A stretch of DNA of 64,000 nucleotides from Parabacteroides sp. 52 (GTDB taxonomy: Bacteria > Bacteroidota > Bacteroidia > Bacteroidales > Tannerellaceae): positions 1 through 64,000 of the forward strand of contig NZ_QVMG01000004.1 of assembly GCF_010500925.1 (NCBI RefSeq), read 5' to 3'. This document shows, one piece after another, positions 26,407-35,685 of the stretch (positions are counted from its first letter, which is position 1; each line of letters begins with the position of its first letter). Made by a program: the position numbers and the translations under genes. The notes beneath the pieces are model-generated. The model searched no databases. It worked only from the letters and a program-made list of their open reading frames with translations, and was not told the DNA's origin.

Positions 26407-27639
26407 TTATTTCTTAATCAGTAGACGGGCTGGCTGTTGCAGTTCGTTTTTCCATTGTTGCACATAGGCAAACCATTCCTTCTCATCGGCATAACCGAAT
26501 GTCTCTTTCCGGGAGGTGAAGGTGATGTAATAGGTAAAGGAAGAACGCCCTTCGGCAGCGAGAGTATAGAGGTAATTCACCTTGTCGTGTACTTCTTCTT
26601 TTACAATCTGCGGAGGGATGCAGACGGCCAGTCCGACTGTTTCTTTCGCGTAGGTGAGGGTGTCGTTTACGGGCCAGTCCGTGCCCCAGCAGGCGATCAA
26701 TCCCTTTTGGTCGGAGAAAGAAGTAGAGCCTTGGATATTCATCACCCCGCTGCTGAAAACCTCTTTTCCTAACGGACGGTCAAACTGAACCTGTACCTGG
26801 CAATCCCGGTGACCGGCATAGAGGATATAACGTATTTTCATAGACAAGAGAGACTCCTGGTATTGCCAACCGTTGACGTCCACGTCAACTACGGTGCGGA
26901 CAGGACCTGTAGCCAATACCGATTCGGTTCGGCTCTCTACCGGTTCGATATGCAGTGCTTTTTCTCCATTCCACCCTTTCAGGGTGCCCAAGCCGCAACT
27001 GCCGCTGACCCGCAATACATCGTCGCCAAAACCACGTGCCAATTGCTCGTTTGTCGGATAAAATTGAGATTCTTCGATCTCCAGACCTTTGTTGAATTTA
27101 CCGTATATATCGACTGTTTGTTTTTTATCGAAATAAATGCGATAGGCAACCAGCTCCGATTCGAATGCCGGTCCGTGGTGATGTAATAAGTTATAAACAG
27201 AACTATGACCTGGTATGCTCAGAGAATGGATTATCTGGTGTTCCCCCTTGTCTGCCCGCAACAACATTTCAGCAAATACCCGGGAGGGATATATACGTTT
27301 TTCCTCTTGCGAAGAGAAGGTGAGGTGTAATACACGGGAAGAGAGTGCAGGCAGATCGGCTACGAATACCAACTCATCCGCCTGGCCGTCCCGGTCCAGG
27401 TCATCCAACTGGCAAGGGATCTCGGTGGATCCGTCGAAGAGGATAGCCGATCGGATAGGGAAGGGAGCCGGAATGTCTTTGAGGGAAATGACAAAGGGTT
27501 CATCTGTTTTGTCGATATTCCACTCATTGGAGATCGTGACCTGCTGTTTGTACACTTCCGCATGAAGCCCGGGAACAGAAAGAAGAACAGCCGCCGTTAG
27601 GAAGACCGATCGCATCCTGGGGTATAAGGTTATTTTCAT
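26407..27639 (-). CDS. DUF4861 protein
   Basis: A 410-residue secreted protein with a signal peptide (about 1-27, ending VPGLHA). The mature part matches DUF4861: an N-terminal beta-sandwich (VTISNEWNIDKTDEPFVISL, FDGSTEIPCQLDDLDRDGQADELVFVADL) and a larger domain with HHHGPAFESELVAYRIYFDKKQTVDIYGK and GFGDDVLRVSGSCGLGTLKGWNG. The family occurs in pectin loci beside GH105 enzymes; its activity is not known to me. It is first in a two-gene operon with the GH43-GH105 fusion and has its own -7 element (27662-27669) inside the end of the HTCS gene. Confidence 0.88.
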   Translation of the reverse strand: MKITLYPRMRSVFLTAAVLLSVPGLHAEVYKQQVTISNEWNIDKTDEPFVISLKDIPAPFPIRSAILFDGSTEIPCQLDDLDRDGQADELVFVADLPALSSRVLHLTFSSQEEKRIYPSRVFAEMLLRADKGEHQIIHSLSIPGHSSVYNLLHHHGPAFESELVAYRIYFDKKQTVDIYGKFNKGLEIEESQFYPTNEQLARGFGDDVLRVSGSCGLGTLKGWNGEKALHIEPVESRTESVLATGPVRTVVDVDVNGWQYQESLLSMKIRYILYAGHRDCQVQVQFDRPLGKEVFSSGVMNIQGSTSFSDQKGLIACWGTDWPVNDTLTYAKETVGLAVCIPPQIVKEEVHDKVNYLYTLAAEGRSSFTYYITFTSRKETFGYADEKEWFAYVQQWKNELQQPARLLIKK

Positions 27640-27661
27640 ATCAGGGTATTTTTGAATGATA

Positions 27662-27669
27662 CAAAAATA
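27662..27669 (-). promoter_or_regulatory. Probable -7 element for the DUF4861/GH43-GH105 operon
   Basis: TATTTTTG on the - strand matches TAnnTTTG. It lies 23 nt before the ATG at 27639. No -33 element is seen at the proper distance, as for the locus A susC promoter, which may mean activator dependence. Confidence 0.4.
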
Positions 27670-27672
27670 GGC

Positions 27673-30600
27673 TTATGTCTCGTCGGGGGTGTGTATATTC
27701 TGACTATTTAGGTGTATTTTTTGTTCTTTGTATTCGGTGGGAGTCATTCCGTACTTCTGTTTAAAACATTTGCTGAAGTAACGGGGATCATTGATTCCTA
27801 CCATATACGATACCTGCGACATATTGTATTGGCCTGTCTCGATCAGTTCGGCCGCTCGTTTTACGCGCATCTCTTTGATGAACTCAATCGGTGCCAGTCC
27901 GGTCAGGGCTTTCAGTTTCTTGAAAAATACGGACCGGCTTACTGCCAGTTCTTTTACCAGATCGTCCACTACCAGGTCGCCGTTGTCCATATTGCTTTCC
28001 ATCATCTCTACCAGTTTGTTGATAAACTTCTGGTCGTTGACAGACATCTCACCGTTGATAGAGAGTTGTTCCTTCTTTGTGCGGGAGGTAGTCATCAGGT
28101 TGGAGCGATACAATTCCTGTATTTTCTGATGTTGCATCAATAAATTCTCCACGCGTGCCTTGAGATAGGCTGAACTGAATGGCTTGGTGATATAATCATT
28201 GGCTCCGTATTCCATCCCTTCGAGTTTGCTTTCCAAGGTGGATTTAGCGGTTAGTAGGATAATCGGAATATGGCTTGTGGCGAGGTTTTCCCGCAATTCT
28301 TTTGTCAGTTCGATCCCGTCTTTATCCGGCATCATAATATCACTGATGATGATGTCGGGAATAAGTGAGACGGCTTTCTCGACTCCTTCTTGCCCATTTT
28401 TAGCTTCAGCAATGCGGAAGGAAGAAGCAAATATAGCCCGCAGGAAACAACGCAGTTCGTCATTGTCCTCTACCAATAACATCAGGTCACGGGTCGTATT
28501 CTCGTCTTCTTCCGGATTGTCGACAGCAAGCGGGAGGGCATATATTGTTTTTTCTTCTGCCTCCTGTCCGGCTTTTGCCGGGCTCATATAGTCGTTCAGG
28601 ATAAATTCCACCGTGTCTTCGAAATGTTCTTTTCCTTTGACGAACGTGATGATGAAGGTACTGCCTTCTCCCAAAGCCGTATTCACGGCAATAGAGGCTT
28701 TATGCATTTCTGCCAGTTCTTTTACCAGAGACAGGCCAATGCCTGAGCTGGATTGGTTGAATAAGTTCTTATCCACCAGATTTTCGAAACGGATGAAGAG
28801 GGAATCCTTTTTGTTGGCGGCAATCCCTATGCCCTGATCCTGTACCCCGAAGGTGATCGTCTTTTCATCTTCCTGGATATATACTTTAATCATTTTACCT
28901 ACGGGGGTAAACTTAAACGCATTGGAAAGCAGGTTGAATATGATCTTTTCCAGATGATCGGCATCGGCCCACATATAAAGCACATTCTTCTCCGGTTCGA
29001 AGATAAAATCGATCTTGTGTTCATCAGCCAAGGCTTCGAAATTATCCATGATATTACGGACAAAAGAGATGAGTTCTATCCGTTGTACTTTCATTTTCAT
29101 CTTCTTATTCTGGATCTTACGGAAGTCAAGGATTTGGTTGACCAGGCGCAACATCCTGTCCGTATTCCGTTCGACCAATTGCAACTGTTCACGTGCTTCC
29201 GCAGTTAAAGGTGTATTCTTTATTACATATTCTACCGGTCCGGCAATCAATGTAAGCGGGGTACGCAATTCGTGGGATATATTGGTGAAGAAGCGTAGTT
29301 TGATATCTGAGATTTGTTGTTCTACCGTTACCTCATGTTTGAGACGGTAAATGGTGAACAGGATATATACCGCAACCAGGATAATGCCCAAGATGAATAA
29401 GATGTATAAAATAAAGGCCAAAGGGGTCTCCCAAAAAGAAGGGGAAATCGTGATCGGTAGTCCACGGACATTATCTACCCATACCCCGTCGTTATTGGTA
29501 GACTTGACCTTGAATATATAATCTCCCTTCGGCAGATTGGTATAGGTCACTACCCGTTGTTTGTCCACATGCGACCATTCTTTGTCGAACCCCTCCAGGA
29601 TATAGGCATATTGGATATTCTCCGGTGCTTTCATATCCATGGCGGCGTATTGAATAGTCACGGTATTTTCTTTGTGTGAAAGGATTAGTTGGCTGGTCTC
29701 ATCCAGAATCTCTTTCAATGCCTTCTGCTTTCCCGGTCGTACTTCGTCATTGTTTATCTGTAGCCGGGAGAAGGTCACCGGAGGGATAAAGGAGCTTTTA
29801 GAGATGGAATCGGGGAAGAAGGACAAGAGACCGTTGCTTGTGCCGAAGAGTATGCGTCCGTCAAGTGTTCGTGTGGAAGAGCCTTCGTTGAAGCCTGCCT
29901 TGATATCCAGGCTTTTATCGTTGTAATTGTCGGCTCTTGCTTCGGAGGGTATAAATTTGCAGAGTCCGTTTTCCGTGCTTATCCACAAGTTTTTCTGTGC
30001 ATCTTCCTGCATGGAAAGAAGAATATCATTGGGAAGTCCGTTTTCAATGGTGTAGGTCGTGAACTGCGCATTCCCCTCTGCATCCATGGCCCCGAGCTTG
30101 TTTAACCCCCCGCCAAAGGTAGCCAGGTAGATTTCTCTGTCGCTTGTTTCCGTTATCCAGTATACATCGTTATTGCTCAGGCTGTTTTTATCTCCAGGTA
30201 CTCTGGAGTAATGGTGGAAACGAATGGATTCGGGGTTGGTGAAATCTTTAGGGAAAGCGATGGCTCCCGAGGTGGTCCCCACCCAGATCTTCCCCCGCGA
30301 ATCGGAAGTGACAAAGCGTACCCGGTAGCAATGATCGATAGGGTATCCTTTCAGGTTGTTCTGGTGGTTGACAAAGATAACCGAACCATCCGGCTGTTCT
30401 TCCATATAATTGAGCCCGCCTCCAAAGGTGGCAATCCACATCCGTCCGTTATCGTCTTCATGCACACAATAGATGTTGTCATCGCTTAGGCTGTACAGGT
30501 TGTTGGGATCGGATGTATACTGTGTCATCCGGAACCGTCCGTTTGCTTCTTCCACCCGAAATAATCCATTGCCTTTGGTGGCCAGCCAGATCCGCCCGCG

Positions 30601-32133
30601 TGAATCTTGCATGATATGATAGGCAACTCCCAAAATATGTTCCCCTGTGTGAGAGATATTACCTTCTCGCGTCAGGCATCCCAGGAAATCGCCTTGTTTG
30701 TTGTATATACGCACTTTCCCGTCACGCAATCCTAACCATAAGCGCTGCTGATTGTCTTCATAGACCGAACGAACATCATTGCTGAGCGATTCATAGTTCA
30801 ACCGATTCGGCGCTTGCAGGTGAAAGCGGCTTTGCTGGAAGGATATCTTTTCCAGTCCTTTGGAATGCGTACACATCCACAGGTTTCCCTGCTTGTCGGA
30901 CATCACCGCATGTACCTTGTTGGAAAACCGCCAATCGGCCGTTCCCGGTTCATTGAAGAAAGGCCGTAACCTGTTTTCTGTCCTGTCGAAGAAGGAGAAG
31001 CCTCCGTTGAATGGATGTACCCATAAATATCCATTCACATCTTCGTGGATAAAGAAAGCCGGCTGTGAGCGATAGGCGCTTCCGACTTCCACCGGCAGGA
31101 CCTCCTGTTTGAGGGTCTTCGTCGTCGGATTGAAATGGGTAACACCTTTGGCATCTGCCAGGTCAAACCATATCTCTTTGTGGCTGTCTACATAGACTGA
31201 TAAGATCTTATCACCCGGCATAGAGCGATGAGTGGCTGTTGTATAATGAATTGTCTCCTGATTTTCCGTATGAAAGGTAAAGAAACCATCTTCCCGGGTG
31301 GCCACGATCAACTCTTTGTCCGAATAGGGATGGATAAAAAGAATATCGGAGGGCGTATGGAATTCCAATAAACGGAAGCTCTGATTCTTTTTGTTATAAA
31401 GCCATACCCGTCCTTTGGAGGAACCGAAATAAAGGTTTTCTTTCCCTTCCAGCATGCAATAGAATGATTGTTTCTGCCGGTTTTTGGACGATTGGGTATC
31501 TACAAAATAGAGTACGGGTTTGGATGCCCCATAAGGGATCATACCTATCCCGTTATCGGTCAATAGCCATTCATTACCCGCCTTGTCCTGTTCAACTCCA
31601 TGAATAACCATCGATGGATATAAACCCGACTGCAACGAATAGACCATCGTTTTTATATCATGTGTCTCTTTGTCGGTACTTACCCGGATGGCTCCGTCGT
31701 TATCGGTCAATAACCAGACATGTTCTTCATTCAATATCCGGATGGCCGTGATCGCCAGGTTACTCTCTTTGCCCGAAGCTGGCACTTGCAGGAAGTTCTC
31801 CGTGCGTGGGTTAAAACGATAAACGCGGCTGTCGTAAGCCAGTACCCATATGTATCCCAACGAGTCTTCCGCAATATAATCCACCCGGTTGTTGGTCAGG
31901 TCTATGCTGTTATCTTCACTCGCTTTATAGGTTTTAAATGTATATCCGTCGAATTTATTGATGCCGTCCCAGGTGGCAAACCACATGAATCCTTTCCGGT
32001 CTTCCAGGATACTCATTACGGAGTTTTGCGAAAGCCCTTCGTCGGAAGAATAGTGTGTAAAAGTACATTGCAGCTGGGCATATGAACTTAGGGCGATGCA
32101 TGTAAATAAGAGAATAGCGTATAACTTTCTCAT
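27673..32133 (-). CDS. Hybrid two-component system regulator (pectin locus)
   Basis: A 1486-residue HTCS. Order: signal peptide (about 1-19); periplasmic Reg_prop repeats in two propellers (EDRKGFMWFATWDGINKFDG through EDAQKNLWISTENGLCKF); a Y_Y_Y domain (about 785-860); one membrane segment near 885-910; HisKA with SHELRTPLTL (His954); HATPase with NLLSNAFKF and GIGLSLVKEL; a receiver with SDIMMPDKDG (Asp1265); and an AraC-type HTH (about 1385-1480). It sits in the middle of the pectin locus and probably senses a pectic oligosaccharide to activate susCD and the enzyme operons around it. It has its own full consensus promoter. Confidence 0.95.
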   Translation of the reverse strand: MRKLYAILLFTCIALSSYAQLQCTFTHYSSDEGLSQNSVMSILEDRKGFMWFATWDGINKFDGYTFKTYKASEDNSIDLTNNRVDYIAEDSLGYIWVLAYDSRVYRFNPRTENFLQVPASGKESNLAITAIRILNEEHVWLLTDNDGAIRVSTDKETHDIKTMVYSLQSGLYPSMVIHGVEQDKAGNEWLLTDNGIGMIPYGASKPVLYFVDTQSSKNRQKQSFYCMLEGKENLYFGSSKGRVWLYNKKNQSFRLLEFHTPSDILFIHPYSDKELIVATREDGFFTFHTENQETIHYTTATHRSMPGDKILSVYVDSHKEIWFDLADAKGVTHFNPTTKTLKQEVLPVEVGSAYRSQPAFFIHEDVNGYLWVHPFNGGFSFFDRTENRLRPFFNEPGTADWRFSNKVHAVMSDKQGNLWMCTHSKGLEKISFQQSRFHLQAPNRLNYESLSNDVRSVYEDNQQRLWLGLRDGKVRIYNKQGDFLGCLTREGNISHTGEHILGVAYHIMQDSRGRIWLATKGNGLFRVEEANGRFRMTQYTSDPNNLYSLSDDNIYCVHEDDNGRMWIATFGGGLNYMEEQPDGSVIFVNHQNNLKGYPIDHCYRVRFVTSDSRGKIWVGTTSGAIAFPKDFTNPESIRFHHYSRVPGDKNSLSNNDVYWITETSDREIYLATFGGGLNKLGAMDAEGNAQFTTYTIENGLPNDILLSMQEDAQKNLWISTENGLCKFIPSEARADNYNDKSLDIKAGFNEGSSTRTLDGRILFGTSNGLLSFFPDSISKSSFIPPVTFSRLQINNDEVRPGKQKALKEILDETSQLILSHKENTVTIQYAAMDMKAPENIQYAYILEGFDKEWSHVDKQRVVTYTNLPKGDYIFKVKSTNNDGVWVDNVRGLPITISPSFWETPLAFILYILFILGIILVAVYILFTIYRLKHEVTVEQQISDIKLRFFTNISHELRTPLTLIAGPVEYVIKNTPLTAEAREQLQLVERNTDRMLRLVNQILDFRKIQNKKMKMKVQRIELISFVRNIMDNFEALADEHKIDFIFEPEKNVLYMWADADHLEKIIFNLLSNAFKFTPVGKMIKVYIQEDEKTITFGVQDQGIGIAANKKDSLFIRFENLVDKNLFNQSSSGIGLSLVKELAEMHKASIAVNTALGEGSTFIITFVKGKEHFEDTVEFILNDYMSPAKAGQEAEEKTIYALPLAVDNPEEDENTTRDLMLLVEDNDELRCFLRAIFASSFRIAEAKNGQEGVEKAVSLIPDIIISDIMMPDKDGIELTKELRENLATSHIPIILLTAKSTLESKLEGMEYGANDYITKPFSSAYLKARVENLLMQHQKIQELYRSNLMTTSRTKKEQLSINGEMSVNDQKFINKLVEMMESNMDNGDLVVDDLVKELAVSRSVFFKKLKALTGLAPIEFIKEMRVKRAAELIETGQYNMSQVSYMVGINDPRYFSKCFKQKYGMTPTEYKEQKIHLNSQNIHTPDET

Positions 32134-32165
32134 GATGTGTCTTTATGATATAAGAGTAAATATCA

Positions 32166-32196
32166 CAAAATTAAGGTAAAAATCCGGTTCGTCAAA
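32166..32196 (-). promoter_or_regulatory. Promoter of the pectin-locus HTCS gene
   Basis: TTTG, 19 bp, then TAATTTTG: a full consensus on the - strand in the 75-nt gap after the esterase fusion gene. Predicted start near 32159. Confidence 0.75.
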
Positions 32197-32208
32197 TACA
32201 ATTGTCTA

Positions 32209-33867
32209 TTACCTTTTCTCCAACAGGAGTGTTTGCGGATCTGTCAGCGGGTTCCAATTGTCTTTTCCTGCCAGGATTTGTTCGATCGTATACCCGTGCA
32301 GGTCGGATAACTGCCGCGCGTAGGGAACCCTTGTTTCCGGGCTTGCTCCTTCTCCTGTGTTCAGGTATTCGGCATATACTATTGTTTGTTCCGCCTCCTT
32401 TTTGTTCCAGTTATGCCATCCGGCAGGCAGGATATGTTTGCCGAGGTGGCACCGGATAAATACGGCCTGGGCATGGTTGCGCCAGGGACGCGACAGGTAG
32501 ACCTTGTCTATGCCTTCGGCCGCTGTCAGTGTACAATCAAAGAATACGTAGCCGTAGGAATGTCCTTGCGGAGTGCCCGGAGCAGTGATATACCCATTCC
32601 CGTTACTGTGAATCGTACAGCGATGAAAGACGGCGGTAGACCATCCAAAGATAAAATCGACCGATCCTTCCACATAACAATCCTCATAATACTGGCGGCT
32701 GTATATGCTGTAGGTATAGAGTGTATCCTGGAATCCCAGAAACCGACACTTTCTGAATACGGATCGGTCGCCGGCCACGAGAACGGCTACTGCTTGTCCG
32801 ACGGGACCGGAGGTGTTTTGGAAAGTGATTTGCTCTGCATACAGGTTGTCGGCATAGAAATAACAGGTAGCCGATCCGGAGGTCGATTTGTTTTCTCCAA
32901 ACCGGTTTTTCTTCTGTGCGTAATCATCAAATGTGAGGATGGTTCCTTTTTCTCCGAATAAAGAGAGATTGATCTTGCTTTCCGGGATAATCAGTTTTTC
33001 TTTATAAACTCCTTTTCGGATCAGGATACGTGTACGCCCTTCTTTGCGGTAGTCGGGAACGGCAGCGAGGGCTTCTTGTACAGTAAAGAAATCACCCGAA
33101 CCGTCTTGTGCTACCACCCAGTCGTAGGTGCGCAGATAAGGACGGAAGGCGGGAAAACCTTCCTCCAGTGCAGCCGCTACTATTCCGGCAACCTGGCGTG
33201 CACCGTTTATGTTCAGATGGGTGTTGTCTTCTTTCCCTTCCGGCAGGGCAGGTATTGTGTTGGCTGCCACCCACATGAAATAATCCCGTGAAGGAATATC
33301 CCCGCATGCCTCGATCCAGGTATGGGTCAGTCTGTTCAGGTCGATCAAAGGAACGTGCAGGGAATCTGCCACCTTCCGGGTTGCCTCCGGATAAAGACCG
33401 TGACTGTCTATCAATTTCCCCTTTTCATCGAAATGGCGGCGTACAATGGAGGTAAATAATACCGGGTATCCTCCTTTGTCCCGGGTCTCTTGTACGAAAC
33501 GTTTCAGGTTGGCTTTGAAGGTGGTTTCCGGGTCCGTATGCCGAGCTGCATCTGTTTTCTGGTCGTTATGTCCGAACTGGATAAAAACGTAATCTCCCGG
33601 TTTTATGTTTGTTACCACTGTCTCCCAGCGTCCTTCATCGATGAAACTTTTCGTGCTCCGCCCATTGACAGCATGGTTTTCTACACGCACCTCTTCGGTA
33701 AAGAAAGCGGGTAACATCTGTCCCCATCCTCTTTCGGGGTTTTGTCCTTCCCATTTTTTATCGGCCATGGTGGAATCGCCTATCGTATGAATGGTCAGTG
33801 TCTTTTTTTGGCCCCATGCCAGTAGGGGGAGGAGCAGGAGGATATATATTCCTATTTTGGTATGCAT
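32209..33867 (-). CDS. SGNH rhamnogalacturonan-type acetylesterase fused to CE8 pectin methylesterase
   Basis: A 552-residue secreted bifunctional esterase with a signal peptide (about 1-19). Residues 22-235 are an SGNH/CE12-like acetylesterase: Ser32 in IGDSTMAD, FGHNDQK, and the Asp214/His217 pair in EDNTHLN. Residues about 245-545 are a CE8 beta-helix: QNTSGPVGQAVAV, Asp381 in FQDTLYT, Asp404 in GSVDFIFG, and LSRPWRNHAQ near 480. One chain would thus strip both acetyl and methyl esters from pectin so that GH28 or lyases can act. It lies between susD (158 nt upstream) and the HTCS gene. A -7-like AACCTTTG at 33920-33927 may start it. Confidence 0.94.
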   Translation of the reverse strand: MHTKIGIYILLLLPLLAWGQKKTLTIHTIGDSTMADKKWEGQNPERGWGQMLPAFFTEEVRVENHAVNGRSTKSFIDEGRWETVVTNIKPGDYVFIQFGHNDQKTDAARHTDPETTFKANLKRFVQETRDKGGYPVLFTSIVRRHFDEKGKLIDSHGLYPEATRKVADSLHVPLIDLNRLTHTWIEACGDIPSRDYFMWVAANTIPALPEGKEDNTHLNINGARQVAGIVAAALEEGFPAFRPYLRTYDWVVAQDGSGDFFTVQEALAAVPDYRKEGRTRILIRKGVYKEKLIIPESKINLSLFGEKGTILTFDDYAQKKNRFGENKSTSGSATCYFYADNLYAEQITFQNTSGPVGQAVAVLVAGDRSVFRKCRFLGFQDTLYTYSIYSRQYYEDCYVEGSVDFIFGWSTAVFHRCTIHSNGNGYITAPGTPQGHSYGYVFFDCTLTAAEGIDKVYLSRPWRNHAQAVFIRCHLGKHILPAGWHNWNKKEAEQTIVYAEYLNTGEGASPETRVPYARQLSDLHGYTIEQILAGKDNWNPLTDPQTLLLEKR

Positions 33868-33944
33868 CTGTATTTATTTTTAGGATATGAAGAAAAATGA
33901 GGTCTTTTTCGGTGTGAAACAAAGGTTTACGGAGGGAGAAATAG

Positions 33945-33987
33945 AAAATCCCGAAACTTCATTTGAGTCAATAAAGTTCGGGATTTT
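33945..33987 (-). terminator. Terminator after susD of the pectin locus
   Basis: On the - strand AAAATCCCGAA pairs perfectly with TTCGGGATTTT, extended by a CTT/AAG block with one bulge, around a 14-nt loop. The stem ends in a T run. It lies 39 nt after the susD stop and separates susCD from the esterase gene. Confidence 0.75.
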
Positions 33988-34025
33988 ACTTACTAATACC
34001 TACCTGTTAAACGATGAAATTCTTT

Positions 34026-35666
34026 TTACCAACCCGTATTTTGGCTTCCTTCCAAAGCCGGATTTAATTCCATAGCTGCCAATGGGATCGGACGCAACAA
34101 GAATTTGTCAGTGATCTGTCCGGCTGATATATCCGGATTGTTGGCTTCTACGTACTCTGCCAGTTTACCGGTACGCGAGAGGTCTGCCCAACGGTGGTTC
34201 TCACCGGCCAGTTCCCGTGCCCGTTCATTCAATAGATAATCGATATTTATTTCTGATACAGTGGCCGGTGTTGCTTTTGCACGGTTGCGCACGATGTTTA
34301 CATAGGTCAGAGCCGATGCATTGTCATTCAATTTGACACAAGCTTCCGCTGCGATCAGATTCGTTTCACCCAAACGAGCCAGGTAGATATCGCGCATGGA
34401 TGAAGTATTGGAGAAGATGGTTTTCCCATTTTCCATATCATCGAATTTGCGGAAAGAAGCCACACCGTACACATCTTCTTTCATCTTGGCTTCGTAGGTA
34501 GTGGTGATATTGTTGATGTTATTTCCTACGGGTAACATTTCTACTACAATCGCCTGGGCGCGGCTGGGATATGCGGCACGCCATGCTTCTACATTGGCTA
34601 TCTCCCAGGAAGGACAGTAGTAATACGTGACAGCACTGGTATGTATATTCTCTGCACTATAAAAATCCCAATAACTTTTCCGCAATTCAGTCATGAAGGT
34701 AGCTTCGTACCGTTCGTCCTGTTTGGCGTTCGTGGTGTTTGTGTTGAACACTTCGTGCATCCACAAGGTGGGTGTCAGGGTAGAAGAGGTATACTTATGT
34801 CCTTTCTCCTGTCCGTCCAGGTAGGCACAGAAATGAGCCTGTTGTTTGTTTCCGCTGGTATTGTTTTCTACACTCTTCAGGTCATATCCGACAGATAACA
34901 ATACTTCTTCGTTTCCTTCTCCTGCATTACTGAACAGGGTAGCAAAAGGGGTTGCCAGGGCATTGCCTGCTCCGGCAGCTTTGGCTGCGTTCAATGCTTC
35001 GGTGAAGTCACTTTTGTTATTGGTTCTATATCCTTTAGATAGGTAGGCTTTGGCCAGGTAGTGATTGGCAGCGCGTTTGTTGAAACGTCCGTCGGTGCGC
35101 TGGTTGTCCAATCCGGAACCGGCAACCAGCTCTTTCAGTTCGCTGATAACGAAATCGTATATTGCTTCGGCCGATGCCCGTTCAACACTTTCTATCGGAG
35201 AGGCCGAACGTTCCTTCACCAAGGGTACGCCCCCAAATTGTTGCACCAGGTTCAGATAATAGAGAGCACGAAGTCCTCTTGCTTCCATCACCCGGTTGTT
35301 CCTTGCGGCTGCATCGCCTCCCCAATAAATGACTTCGTTGGCGAGGGAAATAGCTTTGTAATGATCGGTATAGAAGGTTGCCACAGCGCTATTGGCACTG
35401 GTGAAGGCGGCTCCATAAAGGTTGGTTACGTCCACACTGGTACGTCCGGAAGCAAAGAGGTCGGTACCTCCTTCAAACAACCAGGGATCGCCCCCATAAA
35501 TGGTTCGTAAGGAACTGTAAGCTGCATTTGTCAGGCTTTCAAAGCCGGCATCCGTTCCATAATATTCGGCACCGGGAACATCCGATTTGAGGTCCTGGTC
35601 CAGGAAGTCGGAACAACTACTTAACGCAACGATGCACATTGCTACTAATACATATATCTTTTTCAT
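34026..35666 (-). CDS. SusD/RagB family outer-membrane lipoprotein (pectin locus)
   Basis: A 546-residue SusD protein. The lipobox is ALSSC (Cys18), followed by SDFLDQDLKSDVPGAEYYGTDAGFESLTNAAYSSLR, the typical SusD entry. RGLRALYYLNLVQQFGGVPLV carries the helical repeat motif, and the C-terminal LARLGETNLIAAEACVKL and LLNERARELAGENHRWADLSR match the SusD end. It follows susC by 19 nt. With that transporter it should capture pectic oligosaccharides at the cell surface. Confidence 0.95.
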   Translation of the reverse strand: MKKIYVLVAMCIVALSSCSDFLDQDLKSDVPGAEYYGTDAGFESLTNAAYSSLRTIYGGDPWLFEGGTDLFASGRTSVDVTNLYGAAFTSANSAVATFYTDHYKAISLANEVIYWGGDAAARNNRVMEARGLRALYYLNLVQQFGGVPLVKERSASPIESVERASAEAIYDFVISELKELVAGSGLDNQRTDGRFNKRAANHYLAKAYLSKGYRTNNKSDFTEALNAAKAAGAGNALATPFATLFSNAGEGNEEVLLSVGYDLKSVENNTSGNKQQAHFCAYLDGQEKGHKYTSSTLTPTLWMHEVFNTNTTNAKQDERYEATFMTELRKSYWDFYSAENIHTSAVTYYYCPSWEIANVEAWRAAYPSRAQAIVVEMLPVGNNINNITTTYEAKMKEDVYGVASFRKFDDMENGKTIFSNTSSMRDIYLARLGETNLIAAEACVKLNDNASALTYVNIVRNRAKATPATVSEINIDYLLNERARELAGENHRWADLSRTGKLAEYVEANNPDISAGQITDKFLLRPIPLAAMELNPALEGSQNTGW

Positions 35667-35685
35667 GATCTTGTTCTTTTTTGAA

